From positions 372,001 through 436,000 of the forward strand of contig JALJCO010010476.1 in the NCBI GenBank assembly GCA_023101725.1: a DNA stretch of 64,000 nucleotides, written 5' to 3'. The first letter of the stretch is position 1, and each line of letters starts with the position of its first letter. The notes under the pieces were generated by a model, which searched no databases, was not told the DNA's origin, and saw nothing but the letters and a program-made list of their open reading frames with translations. This DNA comes from Atherinomorus stipes. Taxonomy: Eukaryota; Chordata; Actinopteri; Atheriniformes; Atherinidae. Made by a program: the position numbers and the translations under genes. Of this stretch, positions 1 through 14,900 are shown piece by piece.

Positions 1-853
1 TAAATTTCCAAGAAATATAATAAGAATTTAGTTTTTCTCACTGTGTCAATGTTTGTGTTGCACTCCCAGTTGCTGGTGTTATCAGTATTGTCACACAATC
101 TTGCAAATTGAAGCCACGACTGCTCTTGGCAATATAACAACATCCTAAAGCAAAAATTTATCCCTGTTGTGGTGACTTTATTTTCCCAGAATATCAGCAT
201 TTTCCTTCTAAAATTGTGTCTACCTCTTCAATCTGAGAGAACCTCAGGCTCAGCTGAGATTTCATCAAGGTCACACAAAACACACATCTTTCTGGTCTAA
301 ATCTGAACTTTTTTTATTTCAGTATCTGTTTGTGTGACACTTTCCACAGCTATGCTTTATTAGCCGGCAAAATGTGGTCTACACAAAGAGTCATCTAATG
401 TTTAATATCAAGTGCAATAATAATGTAAATGGAAAGAAATAACATCTTCTAATCTGTCTGTCCTACCAGTATAAGCAATAAGAGTTTGTCTTCATAACAG
501 GAAGTTATTCATGGGAATTATGACAAGTTTTCAGTCACAATGTTGTAGGCCTAATTTACTTAAGAAAATTATTTGTGGAAAATCCCTGTGAAACCCAGTA
601 AATTACTGTAATATCAACTTATGTTTTACTTCTTCTTCCTCCAATGGGTCTATAAACTAATTACCATCATAATATTTACTTAAGCCAAATCTTAGTTCCT
701 TTTCTGGGAATTAAGTGCCCCTATCTGCTGTGGATCAAGTAGGAGTCGTCATCCAAGTGGCCAAATGGCCCCAATACTCCAGTTGAAGAGCAACATGACC
801 ACTAGTTCTTGATCGTTAAGGCTTATCACATCAACAGTGACAGCAGTACTTAC
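1..853 (-). other. itga6a intron 17, left edge
   Basis: AT-rich sequence with no continuation of the integrin frame that I could find. The next human-like segment (TSNQ.. followed by calf sequence) is absent, so this is read as intron continuing past the window edge. No repeat family recognised. Confidence 0.6.
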
Positions 854-933
854 GTTTGGAGCTTCAGATCAATCACAATGTCAGTAGTGTTGAGGGCCAC
901 ACCATCAGTGCTCAGGATGATGAAGAAAGTCAT
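854..933 (-). CDS. itga6a: itga6a exon 17 (last exon in window)
   Basis: Acceptor CTTAAG|ATGAC; donor CAAAC|GTAAGT. It encodes [20 protein letters not shown] and IDLKLQ, matching the human VTFYLVLSTTEV segment. Later exons (rest of calf domains, transmembrane helix, GFFKR tail) are beyond position 1. Confidence 0.9.
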
Positions 934-3900
934 CTTAAGTAAAACAAATTTAACAAAAAGGAGAAAACATTGATTATATTTTATTAGCAATAGTTAAGTG
1001 TCTAAGTAAGCATGTATGAATAAGGTGAGTGTGTACCGTTGAGCCTTTCTTAAAAGGATTTCCCAGCTCACATTCTACTTCAGAGCCGTTACGATTTGCA
1101 TCACAGTTTAAAGGATTTGTCTGGAAAAAAACATATGAAATCATTTAAATCTGAACATCTAGATGAAATTTTAGATCTATTAAAAACAAACTTGGAAGCA
1201 CAAAATTCTGCAGCACCTGACCACTTGGAGGCACTACAATGTGCAAATTAGTGTTTTTCTTAGTATGGTAATAAGAGTTCATTTAAATCAAAGAACTGCT
1301 GTCAGGACACATGTTGAAAAAAACCAAGTTGATTCATGCTAACCTAGCATGACAGACTCACGAAGACCTCAAGCTTACACTCATTTTAACCAAAAGTTGC
1401 ACAAATGATCAACAGATCAACATTATTTACCAAAAAGCTTCTGTGTTCATCATGTTTTTTAATCATCAGATGTTTCTGCTTCTGTCATCCACATGTTTAA
1501 CATTAATGGTGCGTTATTATATTATATATGCGTTATAGAATTGATGAAATTTTCAGAGTATAAATCAGTAATAGCTTTGGAAATAGGCCCTCATCATGGT
1601 CCATATAAGAGAAGAGTTCATGCCAACAATGCTACATCAGATTATAAATGCAAATTGGTGCCAAGTTTTCATCTAACACACAAACGACTAAAATATACCT
1701 CATTGAGGCAACCCTTTATTTTGAGACATGTTGTGTAAACTTGACCGTATTGCTCTACATTTATTATCATAAATGTAACTGCATTGTTTTATGTGAGAGA
1801 CCTGCAGCTGTGCTGTAAACTTACTTTTGAGCGGACTCCAGAGTACGACAGGGTATCTGGGAAACGTCCCACAAGCTTTGCCTCATAAGCATCATCACCT
1901 TCAATGTTGTTCACGGTCACATTCACTGCCAAGTCCCTCTTGTCATAATTCAGGTGATACTCAGGGATGTCGTTCCTACTGAACACACACACACATAAGC
2001 GCAAACTCAGACTATGTTTGGATGAAAGGAAACAGGCCGTGACAGTTGCTTAAAAGCTATTTATACAATTGTCATGTTTAATAATAGTTATATTCGACAA
2101 ATGAATATTTGTGATATACATTAAAGGATGAATATGTAACATTTTTATTAAAAGCTATATTTAGAAAAAAAAAATAGCTCCACAGGTCGTTTGGGGGGTA
2201 CAGAATGAAAGTACAACATTTCCTAGAAAAATTATATTTAGCCTAAAAATAATTGTAAAATAAATTTTAACAGGTTCGATAATGGCATTTTATTTACGTC
2301 TATAAGCCAATACACGCCACCATTGCGGGTTGCCAAATACAATCTCTGTGTGGAAACAATATTTTGGGCACAGTTAGGCTGGTACAGGGGAAACAGTGAA
2401 GCAGCGACGAGTGAAGCAGCTGCTTCAGAGCCCTGGAGATGTTATCTGTTTCTGAGGAGGAGTGACCTGAGAAAGGCAAAACCTGGAGTATTTAGGTGAA
2501 GACTACACTAAATGGACCCACATAAACGTTTTCCACGGCGTCAAAACATGGAAATGGCAACTTTCCTCCTGGTTCGGTAAGCTAGCTTGTTTGCTAATGT
2601 GGCTAACGTTAGCTGTCAGTTATAAACTCCTCTGCGTTACTTGTTGAACATGCTGCAGACTGTTGGTCACTTGCATATCGGCAGTGAGCCTGGCACCCAA
2701 ACGGGTGGAGTTGTTTTTCTGCCGTTGCAACTACAACCTAGACACACGTAGTGTCGCTGTTCGGTCCGTATTACATATTTAAGGGGGAGAAAAATTTTGG
2801 GGGAAACGGGGGGAGGGACGGGGGGGGGATGAAAGGAGTGAAATAAAGAGGATTCGGAGATGAAAAAAAAAGAGAAGGGAAGTCGGGGGCACAGGGTCGT
2901 TTTCCTACCTCCCCCTTTAATATGAATGTGCACATATTTAATATGAGTGGAGACAAAGCAGTATAATTTTTAAGTTCATATAATTTATATTATTTTAACT
3001 TAGCTGTTCGGCATCAGCAAATAACTTTAGCAGTAAGAACAAAGTTAAAAGACAGGAAGCAACAAAAAACTGAGGAATGAATCACAAGCCAGTCTTTATC
3101 ATCCTGGTTTTAGTCATTTCAAGTAGTGAAGTACTGTTGAGATATTTTACATTTCTATTGGGGTAAAGAAATCCTGGCTCTTTTGTCTGTAATGTAAACT
3201 GTACTCCATCTTCAGGTTGCTCCGGCAGATGTGATCTTTGCTACATCCCTCCTTTACAAAGTTTATCTGCAGCAAAAATATACAAACTGTGTTACCAAAA
3301 TGATAAAACGTGTGTGTGTTTGTTAAGAAACAACAATCCTGTTTACCTTAGTGACATTTTTGCTTGGCTGATTCATGTCTAAGATGGGCATTAGCTTACG
3401 GAGGCCGTTTTTGTGTTTCTGTTGTTTTGGTTCAGGAATTTCTGCAGACACCATAATGGGAATGCTCCGCATCTTGTCCTTAATGTTATCCTGTGAAAAT
3501 CAAAAGAACCAGTTCACCATGTATGATAAGAGAAACACATTTCATTTTAGACACATTTATAAGCCCCCTGGGTTTGAAACACAATTGTTTTGTGCGAATA
3601 TATCCTGTAGTAAATTCAGATGAAGGGAAAATTAAGCCATTCCTGACTGCCACATACTAATGACAATATGTTAAAGATATTACCTTAAGTCTGACTTTTA
3701 TAATGTCACAGTTTTCCAGGTTTTGGCCCCGAAGTTTCATGGTGCCATTAAACTGGTGGTCCGATTCAGTGTGGGATTTGTTCAGGAACATCACTCTTGA
3801 GGTCAGACCTTGTTTCCTGAGATCTCCATCAGCCTCGAGTGAATAGCTGATAGCTGGGAAGTAAAATGAAAATATTTTATATAAGAACAGTTAAATGTTT

Positions 3901-6900
3901 AAGTATCTATAGAACAAATCTTTTCTTATGTACCTAGCGGGGAGATGTAAGATGCATGGTTTGCTTTGAAGCTGAAGCATGCTGTCACATCGAAACTATG
4001 GACAGAAAAGAGGATATTTTTAACATGCAGCAAGCTTGGACTGTCAGGGCTGTTAAAAAAACCAGAACACTTACCAAATACTGTCACCACAGGTTTTAAC
4101 TGCAAGGTCAATTTCCTGTAGAGATGTTTTGACGCGTATACTAATTCTGATGACTGGTCTTGCCCTAAAGGAGAGGTTGTTAAATTAAATTTTGATAGAC
4201 ATCATTAGGGTTCAAATTAATCTGTAATCTCCATCTGTAATGTGTAAGGACACAGTTACCTGTAAATTAAAGCTGTGTCTGACAGGGAGCCTACAGCCAG
4301 GTCTGGATAAGAGTTACCGTCCAGGTCCATGTTCCCTGCCAGGGAATATCCAAAGAATTGAATGTTGTATTGTTTTCCTGAAAGGAGCTGCAATAAAGGA
4401 GAAAAAATTAATTAGGGAAACCAGGCTGCAAAAGATTTCTTCCTTTCAGCTCGAGTGGAGATAAATTGATAAACTTCAGCAGGAGTCATTGGCTTAGTTT
4501 TTGAGCCCTACCACTGAAAAATATCACATCATGCCCAAACACCAACTTCTCTCATGCTTGAAAAGCCACATAAACAAACCTGTGTAAAATTGGTTTTGAT
4601 CCCTCGTGCAGAGCCGTGATAAATGTAGACTCGTCCGGCTCCGTCATCATCATGCGGCGCTCCAACTGCAATATCTGCATGAGAAGAAAAAAGAAGCAAG
4701 TGTTAAAAGAAGGAATTTAAAACAATTGGGAGAACAAAGCAGCCGAATTACCTTCATATGAATCTTTGTCAACGTCCCCTATGTTTTCCACTGCCAGTCC
4801 AAACATTGAGTCTTTCTCCCCATTTAGACGGACAGGAGTGACTTTTTCCCACTTCCCTGCGTTGTTGATGTAGACATAAACAGCTCCTCCAATGTCCCCA
4901 TCCTTCATGTAGAACTGAGGAGCTCCCACAACTATGTCTTGCCATCTTAGACATTGATAGGAAATCAATTTCAGTGTCATTTGAAAACAAAAAAATGGTA
5001 AACTACTGGTAAAATATTGAACATATAAATATTCATTTAAGTTTCCTACCCGTCACCATTCAGATCAGCTACAGCCACGTCGTATCCAAAGGAGGATGCC
5101 AGTCCGGGCCCGTGCAGAATGTGTTCAGGCCAGAGCATGGGGGAGCTTCCGTCCTCTTTCCTCAGCAGAAGCACAGCTCCTCTGTGGTTGGCTCTTGGTG
5201 CTCCAGCAACTACCGTCAGGCTACTACGACTCATGATGTGGTATCCAGTTTCGAGCGAGAATCCTGAAGTTGAAGAGGAAGAATATATTTACCCTGAAGA
5301 ATGATTTTTGGTTTTGCTCCTTTTTCTTGTGAGCTCACTTACATAGTAACTAATTGTTGACCTGGTGACAGTGTGAGTGGCCGCATGTCTCCTAAGCCAT
5401 TGCTTAGATAGAAAATCTTTTTCAACACCATTGAAATAAATGTTCTTTCATCATATTTATAGGGGTGAAGAAATGAGGCAGAGGGCTAATGAGTGTCCAC
5501 TACCAAGGATGAAACACATTTTCAGGACTACATCAGAAAATTGGCCACCAGCAAGGAACTACTAGGTCAATGCCTTGGACAGCTGAAACCTCAGACAGTG
5601 AAACCATCATGGTAGAATAAACCCCTACACAGCACGTACCACCAACAGACTAAAGAGGTGACTGTTATCAACAAGTCCTCATAGCGGCTAGTCTGAAAGG
5701 CAGCAGAGAGGCCTTGATCATGGCCTCATAATAACAGATGCAGAACAGAAGAGCAACAGAGGTCAGGCTCTGCTGTACAGCATTTGGGCTGAAAGTCAAC
5801 ACAGAAGCTCACCCTCCAAAAGTGGTGGAGCTCATTTGGGATTTCTACATCCAGACTGATAAACGGGTTATGGTTAACATACTGGACATTGGACAATTGG
5901 GCAGCAGCAACAGCAACATCACGATAAAGGAACATACAAACTTTAAATACCCAGGCATGAAACAGGAGATGAAACGATGTGGTGAGTGAAGGCAACGCTG
6001 GTGCCAGCGGTAGCTAGGGTACTTCAGGTCACGACCTTAGGAAAGCCTTAGGTAGAGGACCAAGGCTATGGTACAGTATGTAAGAATTACCGACATCTAA
6101 TGGTAAAGATGGGTATTTGAAATAAAAGATGTTTTCTTTCAAATGACTTCATATTCCAGCACTGTTGTGAATGTACTGTGGCTGTTAATGCACAAAATTC
6201 CCCCAGACATCAAGATGCTTTCATGTGTGAGTGGATCCAGTGGTCTCAGGTGTAGCTATGACTGAACTATGAGGAACTATGTTAATGACTTTTAAGGCAT
6301 TACTGATCCCAAACAGTCTCTAACTCCCATTAAACAAAGCTGGTATAGCAGTTTGAAAGTTCAGATGGTGTTTACTTCACACACATTGTTTTGTCCATTC
6401 AGGGACACCGTAGTAAAAATGGTGGAACAAATATAGCAGTCCATATGTGCTCCGCCCGGTTAGTAGATAAAAATGACTCATTCTAAGAAAATAAAGATAT
6501 AACAGCTGCAGCGATTACACATCAATAGAAACACAGTTTTGAATTATATATCACATTTTTCTGCCATTAACCTTTGATTTTTAACATACTCACATGGGGG
6601 TGAGAGTGGAGTTTTATAAGTAGACTGTTTTGAGAAGGTAATTTTCCCATCTAGCAAACACTAAACAGCATGAGTCACAGACTCATGCTTTTATTTGACA
6701 GCAGACATGTTTGACAGGTTTTGATCACTGAATGTTGGTTACTTTTGATAGTATTTTACGCAGGAATGATCAAATAAGGCAGTTTTGTAAGTTCAGCTGA
6801 TCAGTTTTAGTATGTCACAAGATTAGTTAACATGTTCACTTCTTGTTCTCATAGCTACTTATTCAATGCACAAATATGGACTTGTTTTAGCAGAAAAATA

Positions 6901-8856
6901 AGAGGAACCAAATGATAAACTACAGAACATATGTGACATGCAATGTCAATCTTGTCGCTTTGCGGGTAGACAGCTTACCAAGATAGCTGTGGGCTGAAAC
7001 ATGTAGAAGCTTTGAGGTTGACAGTTGATCATTCTCACTCTCATACGGGCCATCATCAAACACTCCCATCTCCATCAAAGTGCTGTTCTTTTGCTCCACT
7101 CGCACAAACCCTGAGAAATTGTGTACAGTACATGTTGATATTAATCAGAAACAGGAGTTAACCTGCAATGTCTGCACAGAATTAAAACACTTGATTCCAC
7201 AGGGAATACTCCACGTGGTTTTGCTCTGTTAGATAAGACAGTAACCTTTCCAGTTCAGAGCTCCTGGTGCTCCAAACACCACGTAGTGGTAGTCTTTGGT
7301 GAAGGTGGCTGCCAGACCCTGCTGGCATGATCCAAAATGTTCATGGCCTCTTGGTCTGCCTTCGCACATCTTCCAGTTACCACCATCTTCATCAGAAGAT
7401 GAGTCGATGGTCAAATCCTGACTGAAGACATAACAGCGTCCAATGATGTCTTGGGATTCCTGGGGAGTGTTCCCATTGAAAAGCTTCTGATACCGATGAG
7501 CACACGTCTGAAATGAAAAAATGCATCCATGTTAAAGTTCATCATTTATGAGAAAGAGACAAAAAGAGTAACCATACAAAACCTGGACTCACCACAATCT
7601 TTCCACCGGGTCCCTGACTCTGCACGGTCACACCCATCCACTGATTCTCTTTATTCTCAACACTCGTGTCCTCTTAGAAGATGTAGAAACAAGACAAAAA
7701 AAATCTAAAATGTGTTTCATCTTTTCAGATACAGCAACAGACAAATAGATTGATTTCTTACCTTCATTATCAAAATCTATGCGCTCACAGTGACTGGACT
7801 GGGTAACGTCACATTTATAAAGGCCTCCTGTGATGTTGGATCTTTGTCTGTCTAAAGCTCTGGCTTTTGGGGCACCGATCAACAGCCTGAGGAAAGGTAA
7901 AGCAAAAACGCATGTTTTAAAGATCCTGGAGAGTAAACGCACAGTCCGGTAATTAGTTGTCATTCTGACAAGCTCTGCTGTTTGAGTTAAATATTTTCTA
8001 GCATTGTTAGAATACCACTCAACAAGCAGCTCGTTGAATGCAGTGCACATATGTGAAAGAAACCGACAGTGACTGTTTGAAAACAAAAGCCACAGAGTCT
8101 GCTTAAAATGCGAAGACTTCTGGTAGAGAAGCTGCTTTTCATCTTTTCCACAACCTATTGTTGAAGTAAAGGAAATCCAGAAGACCTCACATCTATTTGT
8201 CTCAATGTTAAGTCACACAGTCGACAGTTGCAACGACAGTATCTACAAAAACTAAGAACAATAGTGACATCCTGTTTTACACACTTACCACTAAACCACA
8301 ACATCCTTGTTCATTTCTGGTCGGGGCCTTTGTTGGAAGTCATAACTTGCTCTATTGCACGTTTTCCTGCCAGATTGTTGCCAGTAGGTCAATTTGTACA
8401 TGAAGTGCATGAATAAACTGACAAATAAAAGCCTTGATGTAATCAGACATGCTGTTATGACAATAATTTAAGTTGGTCTTCAGATGGATTAAGGGAGGGG
8501 GGGTGATTTAATTGTCAATGGCAGACATAAAAAACATTATACTTAGAAATATGGAGAAACGTGGAAGACAATAAGTCCCCAAAGAGTTTTTCTGCTATGA
8601 ATATATACGTTGTTTTGATATCCAAACTATATTCTGTAGGAGAGACAAAGGCAGCAGTTCTGTTTTAAGGACTGGAAAGAAAGAAATTCTCCCTAAGAGT
8701 GAATGTGAGCCTGAGTGGTTGCTTGTTTCTTTGTATTGGCCCTGTAATAGACTGGGGACCAGTCCAGGTCATACCTGCCTCTCACCTGTTGGGTAAGGAT
8801 CCAGCCCACCCGACCCTGAATTGAACTAAACAGAATCGGAGATGAATGAATATACA

Positions 8857-8927
<71 letters not shown>

Positions 8928-11900
8928 TATATAAATTCTAAATCCTGAAAAAAATGGATGTAATGTATGTATTCAGGCAATAGATTTTAAAAAATGAAGC
9001 ATTCAATAACAAATCTGAATCTACTGCACAAAGTTGCCCATAACAGCCAAATTAAAACTATTGAAGCAAAACTTTACATCTGAAAAATCATCTGAAGTAA
9101 AACTCATTGATTCAGCCTCAAGATCCTAACTGTATAAGATCTTTCTAATACTACTACCTGATTATAGTTCATACTGTTATCAACAGCCTGCTCTATATAA
9201 AAACAAAGCCCCATATCCATCCTCTGTAATGGTCAGTCAGAGGCTGCTCAGAAACGTCACATGTCCTCTGCTTCCCTCACTGACACACCCCTTTAGGATG
9301 TCAGTGCGGATCCTGAGTCTATGAACTCTAGTGGTTTGTTTGAACACAGATTTTGATCTATTCTTCTGTCACAGTCTTTATGTTCTCCTTTTTTCCCAAG
9401 ACCAACTAATCAGGAAAAATTGAACATTGAGGTAAACAGCACATTCTAGTGGCATTCTAGTGAAATCAAGCAAAACAAATCCCTCTTGGCAATTTGAAGG
9501 TAAATATATGTCTCTATAATTTAGATACATACAGATTTTAATATTTACTTTTATACGGCTTACTTATACAACACATGGCAAAATCTGCATTTATCCATTT
9601 GCACAAAGGACGCCTATGTGTATTCACAGGGTTTTAAATAACATCAGTCATTGTGAAATTTCACACACATGTGCAAGCTACCTTTCTACTCCTTTCCGCC
9701 ATGAATGGGTGTAGACGTTTCTAAGATTTATATTTGCATATGGAAACTTATTTTGTATAAAAACCTTAATAAATGATGAAAGAAACAATGAAAAAGAGGC
9801 ACTTCATTTCACTGCAGATGCAAATACCTCTTTAACAGGAGTCTATAGGAGCCAGAGACATTTGAAGCCACCAACTGGGTGATGATGCACTTGATACAGT
9901 ATCTGAATCAGCCTTGTTTACACTACAACACTGAGGCAGTAAAACGCAAATTAAAGTTTTTCGTTTTCTATGGACGAGTTGTCGTATAAACTGGGAAACT
10001 GCCTCCATCTTTCAAACACTGTATTTGATAATAACACAAGAAACATAAAGCTGTGTCTGTTTACACATTTCACAGACCTGATGGTTGAGCCCGTCAATTA
10101 GTCTCTCAAACACTAATTTACACTATGTTACTAAAAATAAAACATCAAATGTGTGAACGTGATTCTCAGCAGAACAAAGAAGCAATGAAGATGATAATCT
10201 TATTTAAAGGTTGTTCAGTAATGAAGTTGTTCCCTTCAACTTTTGACCACTAACCACTTTCCCCTCTGAACCCACATTCTCAGAAGCTTAACAAACATGA
10301 AGAGATGCTGTGTGTCATGGGTGACTCATAGAGCCAGATAGATGATATCAGCAACACCAGTCTGTTGAAAAAAAGCCTTCATCAACTCTCCTGAAACACA
10401 TTAGTTTGAGCTCATTTTTGCTTTCAACCCAAACAAATCTAAAAGCAAATGAGAAACATCTTATTTTGGCAACTATTTGGCTGACATACTTCACTCTGTG
10501 TGAGGTGAAAAACTGAAGTACCGGCTTTGTTTGACAGGTGCTGGAGCACTGTTTGGTATAAGTAACGCCTTATAAGGCTCATAGAAGAAAAAGTACACAT
10601 TTATGCTACACAACTTAAAAGAAACTGCCTATTAGTGTAGTCACCGCTGCACCCAAGGATACTGGATCCACTTCCAGATGAAAACATGTTTTTGCCACTG
10701 TTGTCCACCATCCATTTACATCTGTGCTGAACATTTGGAGGAAGTTCTATACTCATCTTTGCCACTAGATATGAGTAATATCTTACACACTGTACCCTTA
10801 ATGATGACCATTGAAAATTGACACTTGGATACTTGAAGAGTAAATCACTCTATTCCCTGTAAACTTCTACTGTAACCCATTTTCAGTGTTAATCACATAT
10901 CTGTTTGTGCTTAAAACACCAAAGCAGTATCAAACCATGACAACTGGTAAGATAAAACACGACCAAACAGTAAAGAAGTTAGACCCGAAAACTAAAAGCG
11001 AAAACCCACAATGAAAGAATTTCTTCAGCAGGGAGAGGAAATCCTCTCCACCCCTTTCTCTCCTCTGCACAGCGGCTTCTGTTACCCACTTACTGAATCC
11101 TCATCAGCTACACAAAGACACTCCAGAGGAGGTCAGATGTAAGACTGAAGACCAAATTGTAAAACTTCGCCTCAAACAAAGCCCACTGACATGCAAATAC
11201 AAACTGGAGTCTTGAAAGTAAGCCTCTGTTTCACATTTAGACCTCTGAGCAGGAGTTTAACGGACTGTAATTGGGTGTTACTGAGTCAGAATTGGAAATG
11301 TGGCTGGTTTAGATCTCAATCAAGCAGAAATGCCAAACATTTCTACGTTCAGACTTTCAAATGGCTGAATTTTACATTAATTAAACACAACAAAATTGAG
11401 TTTTTATTGGTGAATCAATGAAACCTTCCCTGAAAATAGAAGAAAGAGCCACAAAACAAAGGCATATAAGGTAAAATAGGAAATTCTAGTCACATTTTCC
11501 CTTAGAGAATTACACATGTAAGTAAAAGATCAAAGATTTGTTCAAGCAGATCCTTAATGTGTGTACATCTATCAGCATTTGAGTGCCGGTCTTTATCGTT
11601 AAACGTGACTTTCCTCAAGAAAATCCAAATCCACAGGGCCATATATAGGCAAGCATGTATTAGGAACTTGTAACGCAGACAATGAAAAATACCTGCAACT
11701 AAAGAGCAGAGCTACAGAAGTAGCCGAGTACCCGAGGAGGACAACACTTTATAATACAACTTGCATGCTGTGTCATACAGGAAGTACAAGCAAAGCATTT
11801 TGTGTTAATGTGATTGGAAAAAAAAGTAACTGATCAATCTAAGGAATTTGATGCATCATAAATGCAGAAATTCTAAAAAGAAAAAAGAAAGAAAGAAAGT

Positions 11901-11936
<36 letters not shown>

Positions 11937-14900
11937 AAAGAAAAGAAAAGAAAGAAAGAAAGAAAATATGTTTTTACATGTTCTTACAGTACAGTCAAAA
12001 TGCAAAGCGATTAATCCATGAATTCAACACATTATTTTCACAAGAATTCACACTAAACAAGAATTACTTGCATGAAAAAGTGACGTTAATCACACAGATG
12101 AGACTTGTGCACAACATGCTTCTCCTTGTAAGCTGGAAGATTATTTGTTAGACGTGATATGTGACTGGTAGGATAGATCTTTATCAAGCAGGTCCAGCTG
12201 TCCTACAGACAACACGCATGTTGTGCCTGCTGTGCCACCTGTTCTCAGCTGCATTTAAATAGTTTTTATTTAAAAGTTAAAATCTAAACATCCACAGTAT
12301 GTTCTCTCTTTTGTTTTTTTACTTAAATCAAGCTTTTATTTTGTTGTTGTTTTTTGATTAAAATGTATTTTTCTCTTCTGCACCCTCTTTTGTAATGCTT
12401 TTTAATGTTTTATCTAAAAAGCACTTTGAATTGTCCTGTACATAAAATGTGCTATACAAATAAACTTGCCCTTGCCTCACCTGAGACAATAAAATTATCC
12501 AGTGACATTAGACATCTTACAATCTGAACTAACTGAACTAAAAAAGCCACAGATTTTTAGTATTTCCAACTCGGTCTCATTGGAAAATGTAAAAAGTCAA
12601 GAAGAAACTTAATCTATTGATTTTTGTCTATACACATAATTTCTGATGGTTTTTTTGGGTGGGGGGAGGGAGGTTGACATTGTCACAATGAAATAGTCAC
12701 ATTTTTACTGTTGTGACACAATTAATACGGAGATTGGAGAAGTTGGAGGATGCTGCTAATCAATCGCTTGTTTAGAGGAAGAATCTGAACTAAGTCACAT
12801 GCTCATCCACTAAAATCCTCAACTAACATTACTTGTCTTTGTCAGACCAAATACTTACAGATACTGCATGATACTGGGCTGGTAATTCATCTTTAGATCT
12901 GCTACAGAAATAAATGTAAAGTTTGTGAAATGCAGCTGTTCAAATGTAAGCGGCACCACACTAAAGTATTAATTAAACCATCAAGATAAGAGTAAAAGCA
13001 AAGCTAAACTGCATTAACTTCCTTCCTTGAGTAATCACCTGGTGAATGCAAATATGTGTAGAGACTGTAGCTGCCATGGGACAAAAATACACTCAGTAAA
13101 TTATGACTGATTCTGGTTTTACCTCTGCCCTGATGTGTCTGTGCTGCCCAGCAAATAACAACAAACTGCAGGTTGACAATGCCAAATGTGCGCACGAAGT
13201 AGAGTGAAAATGTGTACTTGACCAAGAAAACTGCTGACCTGACGTGCCAGATGGTTTGTTGCACAGAACCATCTGGGAAGTCCAACAAAAAGATTGAAAA
13301 GGGAAGTCGTATCAAAATGATCAACTGTCTGACCCATACATGTGAAAATGTAACATATCTAGGCAATATGCTGTTTTACTAGAAATATTAAATGTGTTGT
13401 ATCAGTTTTCAAAACCTAGTATTGTTCGGCATTAAATATGAAACCATGTCTTATTGCAGAGCACGCATCTCGCTGCAGTGTAAATAGAAAACCAGAGCAG
13501 CTAGTGTGGGTTTACACAGTGATCTCACTGGTCTCTGTTAATAGATGTGCTCCAGTGGTCCCACAGCTGTGCACTCAAAGAACCACTGCAGCTGTTCAAA
13601 GTGTTTCAGTTCACATATTACAGTCTGATTGTTGCTGATTTGCAACTGGCTGGACACACATCACAGAAGAATCCATGAAAGTTCACCATGATATCAAGTT
13701 AATACATAAAGCTTCAAATTCACCTGTCAGATGATGTCTTATAATTCCTCCTGTAACTAGTCAGAACTCAAGTTTGACTGGAATGTCTTGACTTATGATT
13801 CGCTGATGCATTTACTCTATCAGGTTACATGTGCACAGATGGCATCCGTGTCCAGTCAAATGGCCTTTTTCTCTGGTTGCACTGAGAGGATGTTAAATCC
13901 AGATCATTAACTGAACATGTTATTCATTGAAGAGGTATCCAGATGTCTCTATATTCATATTAGGTTCAGTCTTGTGGTAAAATGTGGATCCCTTTCCACT
14001 GTAATGTAAGAGAAGGAAGATGTGATAACACCAAGAACACAGAGAAACTTGTGCTGCCAGCAAAACTGCCGCATCAAGAGAATTGTTTCTGTAAATGACA
14101 GAAAACCAAACATTGTTACCAGAAAAGTGAAGATAATTCAGCTTCAAAATGCAGAATAAGTTGAAAGCTGGACGTGAGAAGAGTTTTATCTGTCTAGTTC
14201 CATCTATTTCTCACCGAGTTTTTATATAGATGCTTGTCAAGGCCTGCACATCTTCATATCTGATTTACAATTACGCCATCAATGTAAGAAGTCACAGCAA
14301 GACGAGTTACACAGCTGCCAGTGACCATCATCAAACATTTCTTTAAGTGAACAGATGCAAAGTGTGAGACATTGCTGGCTTTGTGGTTTCCTGGGTTTGG
14401 AGTAGCTGTTCATTACCTTTGCATGTGCGCTCTGTTGAGCTTCCACTCAACTTGTCTGACTCATTATCTCTGGGTCACATGAGGACTTGGAGCTAAGATA
14501 TGACTGAAAAAGGGAGCCTCAACAACATTCAGCATAGTGTTTTTCCATGTTTAACCGAGTTACAAGTGCCTACAAAATATGAGAAAAATGGCAAAGATAT
14601 TGATCAATTTAACTAAATTTCCCAAAAGCAGGAAAAATTGGGGGATTTATCATTTTTCAACAAAGTTTTAAAAAGGATTTACTTAAAAAAAAAAAGAGAG
14701 AGAGAAAAGACTAAAGAAAAAGACTTACTTCAAGTTACCAGCCAAGATATACTTCAATAACTACTGGCTTTGCAGGGGGTAAAGTAGCCCCTGTGCTTCA
14801 GTTCTGCTTTATACTGTAGACCTCTCAGACAGCAAAACTTTCCTTTCCTCTTTTAAAATCCAAATATGTCCCAGCCTTTATATTTTAGATTTGATGGTGC

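Noticed and set aside
8693..8980. 95-codon minus-strand frame rich in Ser-Leu and Tyr-Ile
   Set aside because: It is a translation of the AT/AG microsatellite and the adjoining interspersed repeat.
13004..13366. 120-codon minus-strand frame in itga6a intron 1
   Set aside because: Hydrophobic, composition-driven sequence without homology I can recognise; the integrin frame skips it cleanly.
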